64,000 nt of DNA from CBDAPX01 sp965198725 (GTDB lineage Bacteria; Pseudomonadota; Alphaproteobacteria; Rhodobacterales; Rhodobacteraceae), in assembly GCA_965198725.1 (NCBI GenBank), contig CBDAPX010000001.1, forward strand, positions 868,001 to 932,000. Direction: 5' to 3'. Every line of letters begins with the position of its first letter. Within the stretch, counting starts at the first letter, position 1. The translations under genes were made by a program, and so were the position numbers. The notes below the pieces were generated by a model. That model saw only the letters and a program-made list of their open reading frames with translations, made no database searches and was not told the DNA's origin. Below, piece after piece: positions 61,268-64,000 of this stretch.

Positions 61268-62167
61268 TCAAGCTGCGATTTTGTCTGACTTCAAGGCTTC
61301 TTCGTATCTCTCCTCGGCTTCGATTGGCGTGATGTACCCGAGTGGTTCAAGCAGGCGCTCTTTGTTGAACCAGTCCACCCATAGCAGGGTTTCCCATTCG
61401 ACCTGATCCTTGGACTTCCACGGACCTAGTTGATTGATGACTTCGGTTTTGAAGAGGCCGATGATCGTCTCAGCCAGTGCATTGTCATAGCTGTCACCAA
61501 CGCTGCCGACGGATGGCTCCAGCCCAGCATCGGCCAACCGTTCTGTGTACTTGATCAACACGTATTGGCTGCCGCGATCTGAATGATGGATCAGTTTCTC
61601 AGCGGGTCTGCGTGCGTGGATCGCCTGTTCAAGCGCATCTAAGACAAACTGCGTGTCCTGCGTTGTTGATGCCTTCCAGCCCACAATCCGGTTCGCGAAG
61701 GTATCAATGACGAACGCCACATAGACGAACCCGCGCCAGGTCGAGACGAACGTAAAGTCGGACACCCACAGTTCGTTCGGCATTGAAGCCCTGAACTGGC
61801 GATTGACCTTGTCCAGCGGGCATTGATCCGCAGGTTGACCACAGGTGGTTTTGACCTTCTTTCCGCGCCGGACGCCTTGAATGCTAAGCTGGCGCATCAA
61901 CCGTTCTACAGTGCAGCGAGCAATATCAATCTTCTCGCGATTCATCGCGTGCCATAGTTTGCGTGCGCCATAGACAGAACGGTTCTTCTCCCAAACATCC
62001 TTCATCGTTTTGCGCAGAAACTCATCCCGCTTGGCCCGGTCCGAGGCACGGTCGGGATCACGCTCGATGGCAATGCGTTTATAGAACGTCGAAGGGGCAA
62101 TCTGGAGAACTCTACAGATCGGCTCGACCCCATGCGCCCCACGATGATCCTTGATGAAGGCAATCAT
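61268..62167 (-). CDS. IS3-family transposase OrfB
   Basis: The 299-residue product has the HTH_21 region (G-V-E-P-I-C-R-V-L-Q-I-A-P-S-T-F-Y-K-R) and the DDE core: W-V-S-D-F-T-F-V-S-T-W (first Asp), H-H-S-D-R-G-S-Q-Y (second Asp) and D-N-A-L-A-E-T-I-I-G-L-F-K-T-E (Glu). It ends with the usual W-F-N-K-E-R-L-L-E-P-L-G-Y-I-T-P. Its ATG overlaps the orfA stop as ATGA. It is intact, so the element may be mobile. Confidence 0.94.
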   Translation of the reverse strand: MIAFIKDHRGAHGVEPICRVLQIAPSTFYKRIAIERDPDRASDRAKRDEFLRKTMKDVWEKNRSVYGARKLWHAMNREKIDIARCTVERLMRQLSIQGVRRGKKVKTTCGQPADQCPLDKVNRQFRASMPNELWVSDFTFVSTWRGFVYVAFVIDTFANRIVGWKASTTQDTQFVLDALEQAIHARRPAEKLIHHSDRGSQYVLIKYTERLADAGLEPSVGSVGDSYDNALAETIIGLFKTEVINQLGPWKSKDQVEWETLLWVDWFNKERLLEPLGYITPIEAEERYEEALKSDKIAA

Positions 62168-62496
62168 TTGCGGAATGGGCGGTCGAGCTCCGCCTGAGCA
62201 AAATAAGCAGATGCCTTCTTCAGGATCTCATTTGCCTGACGCAACTGCCGGTTCTCGCGCTCAAGTTCTTTGATGCGATCCCGCTCTGCAGAGGTCACGC
62301 CATCGCGTTTGCCGGTATCCGCCTCGTGTTGCTTGACCCAGATACGAAGGCTGTCTCTGCTGCACCCAACCTTCTGAGAGATCGACAAAAGTGCTGCCGA
62401 TCTGCTCGTGTATTCGCTCTCGTGATCCAAGACCATCCGCACCGCTCGTGCGCGCAATTCCTCTGGATAACGTGTTCCGTTCTTTGTCTTTCCCAT
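62164..62496 (-). CDS. IS3-family transposase OrfA
   Basis: The 110-residue product has a transposase_8-type helix-turn-helix (Y-P-E-E-L-R-A-R-A-V-R-M-V-L, then V-G-C-S-R-D-S-L-R-I-W-V-K-Q). A leucine-rich coiled coil follows (I-K-E-L-E-R-E-N-R-Q-L-R-Q-A-N-E-I-L-K-K-A-S-A), ending Y-F-A-Q-A-E. It is paired with OrfB by a 4-base overlap. Confidence 0.94.
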   Translation of the reverse strand: MGKTKNGTRYPEELRARAVRMVLDHESEYTSRSAALLSISQKVGCSRDSLRIWVKQHEADTGKRDGVTSAERDRIKELERENRQLRQANEILKKASAYFAQAELDRPFRK

Positions 62497-62544
62497 GACC
62501 CAGTATCCTTACTTCTGGGTCTCCGCCAAACAAGGGGCGCTTCA

Positions 62545-63333
62545 GGTCTTAAAGCTCAACAGACTTCGGTGCAGCGCCAGTTAGAACTGATACAGAAAGA
62601 ACTAGCCGATCAAACCACCCTGTTTGAACGTGGATTGGCGCAAGCGTCTCGAGTTTTGGCGTTACAGCGGGAAGATGCCAATCTGGAAGGCAGTTTGGGA
62701 GAATTGATTGCAGGAGAAGCGCAGGCTGCCGGTCGAATTACCGAGATTGAGATCGAGATACTGAAGCTGGACTCACGCCGGCGCGAAGAAGCCATTACGC
62801 AGTTGCGTGATTTGCAATACAGAGAGCTGGAGCTTGCGGAAAACCGGCGGGCTCTCAAGGAACAGTTGAAACGGCAGGACATACGCGCACCGGTTTCCGG
62901 AATTGTCTACGGGCTGCAGTTCCAGACACCTAGGTCGGTTATTCGACCGGCCGATCCGGTCATGTACATCGTCCCACAGGACCGTCCCTTGGTGATAGCC
63001 GCACAGGTGCAGCCAACTGACATCGATCAGCTTTACGTCGGCCAACAAGCCGTACTGCGCTTCACAGCATTGGATCAAAGGCTTACCCCAGAACTCTTCG
63101 GAACAGTAACCCATATTTCGGCGGACGCTTTCGCTGAAGAAAACACGGGAGCGTAATTCTACCGTGCTGAGGTGTTTTTGAACGAGCATGAAACAGAAAA
63201 GTTGCCGGACGGCGCAGTGTTGATCCCCGGCATGCCGGTTGATGCATTTATCCGGACAGGTGACCGGTCGCCGCTGGATTACCTGACAAAACCCTTCACG
63301 GATTATTTTGTGCCCGCCTTCCGCGAAAGCTGA
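62545..63333 (+). pseudogene. HlyD-family type I secretion adaptor, 5' end lost at an IS and interrupted by TAA
   Basis: The remnant begins at the IS edge as L-K-A-Q-Q-T-S-V-Q-R-Q. It contains the long periplasmic coiled coil (L-I-Q-K-E-L-A-D-Q-T-T-L-F-E-R-G-L), the lipoyl half-motif I-R-A-P-V-S-G-I-V-Y-G and the beta-barrel region (V-Q-P-T-D-I-D-Q-L-Y-V-G-Q). The frame reaches E-E-N-T-G-A then TAA at 63154-63156, and continues F-Y-R-A-E-V, then L-I-P-G-M-P-V-D-A-F-I-R-T-G and the family-typical Y-L-T-K-P, ending at 63333. The N-terminal membrane anchor and about 175 residues are missing. It has no start codon of its own with a ribosome-binding site. Confidence 0.87.
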
Positions 63334-63406
63334 GATTGCTCTTTTCGGGGCCGCGCTTCGCGGCTAGCGTCCGTTCGGACCATCCTCGGAATTGGAGAGC
63401 GGAAAG

Positions 63407-63865
63407 ATGAGCATCGAAGCAAAACTGGCGGAACTTGGCGTCACATTACCGGACGCACCTGCGCCGGCCGCAAACTATGTGCCTTATGTTCAAGTCGGCG
63501 ATATCGTTTATGTCTCTGGACAGGTTTCCATGGGGCCGGACGGGTTCATCACCGGCAAGCTTGGCGATGACATGAGCATTGAAGACGCGGCCGACGCTGC
63601 GCGCAGCTGTGCCATCAGTTTGCTGGCCCAGGTTAAGGCGGCCTGTGGTGGCGACATTGAGCGTTTGGTGCGGGTCATCAAACTGACAGGCTTCGTCAAC
63701 TCGACGCAGGATTTCGGAGATCAGCCAAAGGTGATCAATGGCGCGTCGGACTTTCTGGTCGAAGCGTTGGGTGATGCCGGGCGGCATTCCCGGTCTGCCG
63801 TCTCGGCAGCGTCTTTGCCCTTTGGCGTCGCTGTTGAGATCGAAGGCATTTTTCAGGTTTCATGA
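63407..63865 (+). CDS. RidA family protein (YjgF/YER057c/UK114)
   Basis: The product (152 residues from ATG 63407, GGAAAG upstream) is of the longer RidA type: L-G-V-T-L-P-D-A-P-A-P-A-A-N-Y-V, V-Y-V-S-G-Q-V-S, and later A-S-D-F-L-V-E-A-L-G-D-A-G-R-H-S-R-S-A-V with the arginine that marks imine deaminase activity. L-P-F-G-V-A-V-E-I-E-G-I-F follows. It clears reactive enamines and imines from PLP enzymes, or a related imine. Its stop overlaps the next gene's ATG (ATGA). Confidence 0.92.
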   Translation: MSIEAKLAELGVTLPDAPAPAANYVPYVQVGDIVYVSGQVSMGPDGFITGKLGDDMSIEDAADAARSCAISLLAQVKAACGGDIERLVRVIKLTGFVNSTQDFGDQPKVINGASDFLVEALGDAGRHSRSAVSAASLPFGVAVEIEGIFQVS

Positions 63866-64000
63866 TCCCTGCGCTTCCCGCCGCTTTTCTGACCACACCT
63901 CTGGCGCATCGGGCCTATCACGATGTGACAGATGGGCGGCCAGAAAACAGTCGCGCGGCAATCCGGGCGGCTGTTAGGGCGGGAAATGGGGTTGAGATTG
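63862..64000 (+). CDS. Glycerophosphodiester phosphodiesterase (partial)
   Basis: Only 46 codons lie inside the window. They read L-T-T-P-L-A-H-R-A-Y-H-D, then G-R-P-E-N-S-R-A-A-I-R-A-A-V-R-A-G-N-G-V-E-I. The A-H-R-x-x-H...P-E-N-S segment with the metal and catalytic residues is the start of the GDPD TIM barrel. The enzyme hydrolyses glycerophosphodiesters to glycerol-3-phosphate and alcohol. Coupled to ridA by a 4-base overlap. Confidence 0.88.
   Translation, partial: MIPALPAAFLTTPLAHRAYHDVTDGRPENSRAAIRAAVRAGNGVEI

Larger units (their letters stand above)
61227..62544 (-). mobile_element. IS3-family (IS51-like group) insertion sequence, 1318 bases (copy 2)
   Basis: The terminal repeats match at 22 of 26 positions: left TGAACCGCCCCAGTTTTGGC, right (reverse) TGAAGCGCCCCTTGTTTGGC, both followed by GGAGAC. 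They enclose overlapping orfA and orfB on the minus strand. Flanking triplets (CCG left, GGT right) differ, so no target duplication is seen. The host genes on the two sides are different genes of one secretion operon, each truncated, which indicates a deletion next to the element. Confidence 0.9.

Overview
The window is GC-rich, gene-dense bacterial DNA. Its gene families and neighbourhoods (a moxR-DUF58-DUF4159 membrane cluster, glcDEF, glnK-amtB, DUF1523, DUF599, rsfS-rlmH, MlaA/MlaC, a PrtD/HlyD-type secretion pair) point to an alphaproteobacterium of the family Rhodobacteraceae, most likely the marine Roseobacter group. This is inference from family content; there is no rRNA in the window. 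I see no tRNA, rRNA, CRISPR array, prophage or replication origin.

Layout. 1-6.2 kb: envelope genes on the minus strand (phytase-like secreted protein, MepA endopeptidase, UMF1-type MFS transporter), then yggT, recQ and yaaA. 6.2-9.5 kb: a hybrid sensor kinase split by an in-frame stop, and a divergent exported hydratase-like protein. 9.5-16.2 kb: a four-gene minus-strand operon (MoxR ATPase, DUF58, DUF4159 and a VWA/GATase-like membrane protein) in which every junction is a 4-base stop/start overlap. 16.2-23.6 kb: small metabolic and regulatory genes (DUF1285, VOC, WYL regulator, EamA exporter, hydroxypyruvate isomerase-like, LysR, an epimerase-like pseudogene, a nuclease-family secreted protein, a frameshifted membrane protein). 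23.8-28.1 kb: leuD, HdeD-like, leuC, rsfS, rlmH. 28-33.2 kb: a secreted protein, DUF599 and the glycolate oxidase operon glcDEF behind a perfect palindrome. 33.2-36.2 kb: a trypsin-like gene cut by an IS3-family element, and an Hsp70-like gene. 36.3-43.2 kb: frameshifted phytase-like secreted protein, threonine dehydratase, succinate-semialdehyde dehydrogenase, a formamidase-like hydrolase and creatinase. 43.2-47.6 kb: small membrane proteins, a broken branch-type glycosyltransferase opposite an intact sulfotransferase, and a broken universal stress protein. 47.7-53.9 kb: smpB, sseA, an aromatic aminotransferase, an AsnC regulator facing a coupled hydrolase-RraA-cupin operon, and an ASCH protein. 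53.9-59.5 kb: amtB-glnK, a class A penicillin-binding protein, mlaA-mlaC. 59.7-63.3 kb: a type I secretion ABC gene and its HlyD partner, joined and truncated by a second IS3-family element. 63.4-64 kb: ridA and the start of a glycerophosphodiester phosphodiesterase.

The most striking property is gene breakage. About ten of roughly 65 protein genes are interrupted: by in-frame TGA, TAA or TAG codons with clear homologous sequence continuing in the same frame, by single-base indels, or by the two IS elements. All three stop codons occur, which argues against a recoded genetic code; it suggests a genome losing genes, or a sequence with many base errors. Neither IS copy shows a target-site duplication, and both have lost flanking coding sequence, which fits IS-mediated deletion. 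I found no cluster that is clearly a new defence or biosynthetic system. The best candidates for undescribed biology are the AsnC/hydrolase-RraA-cupin locus, the exported hydratase-like protein, a Shine-Dalgarno-led small ORF before leuC, and several perfect inverted repeats at gene starts.
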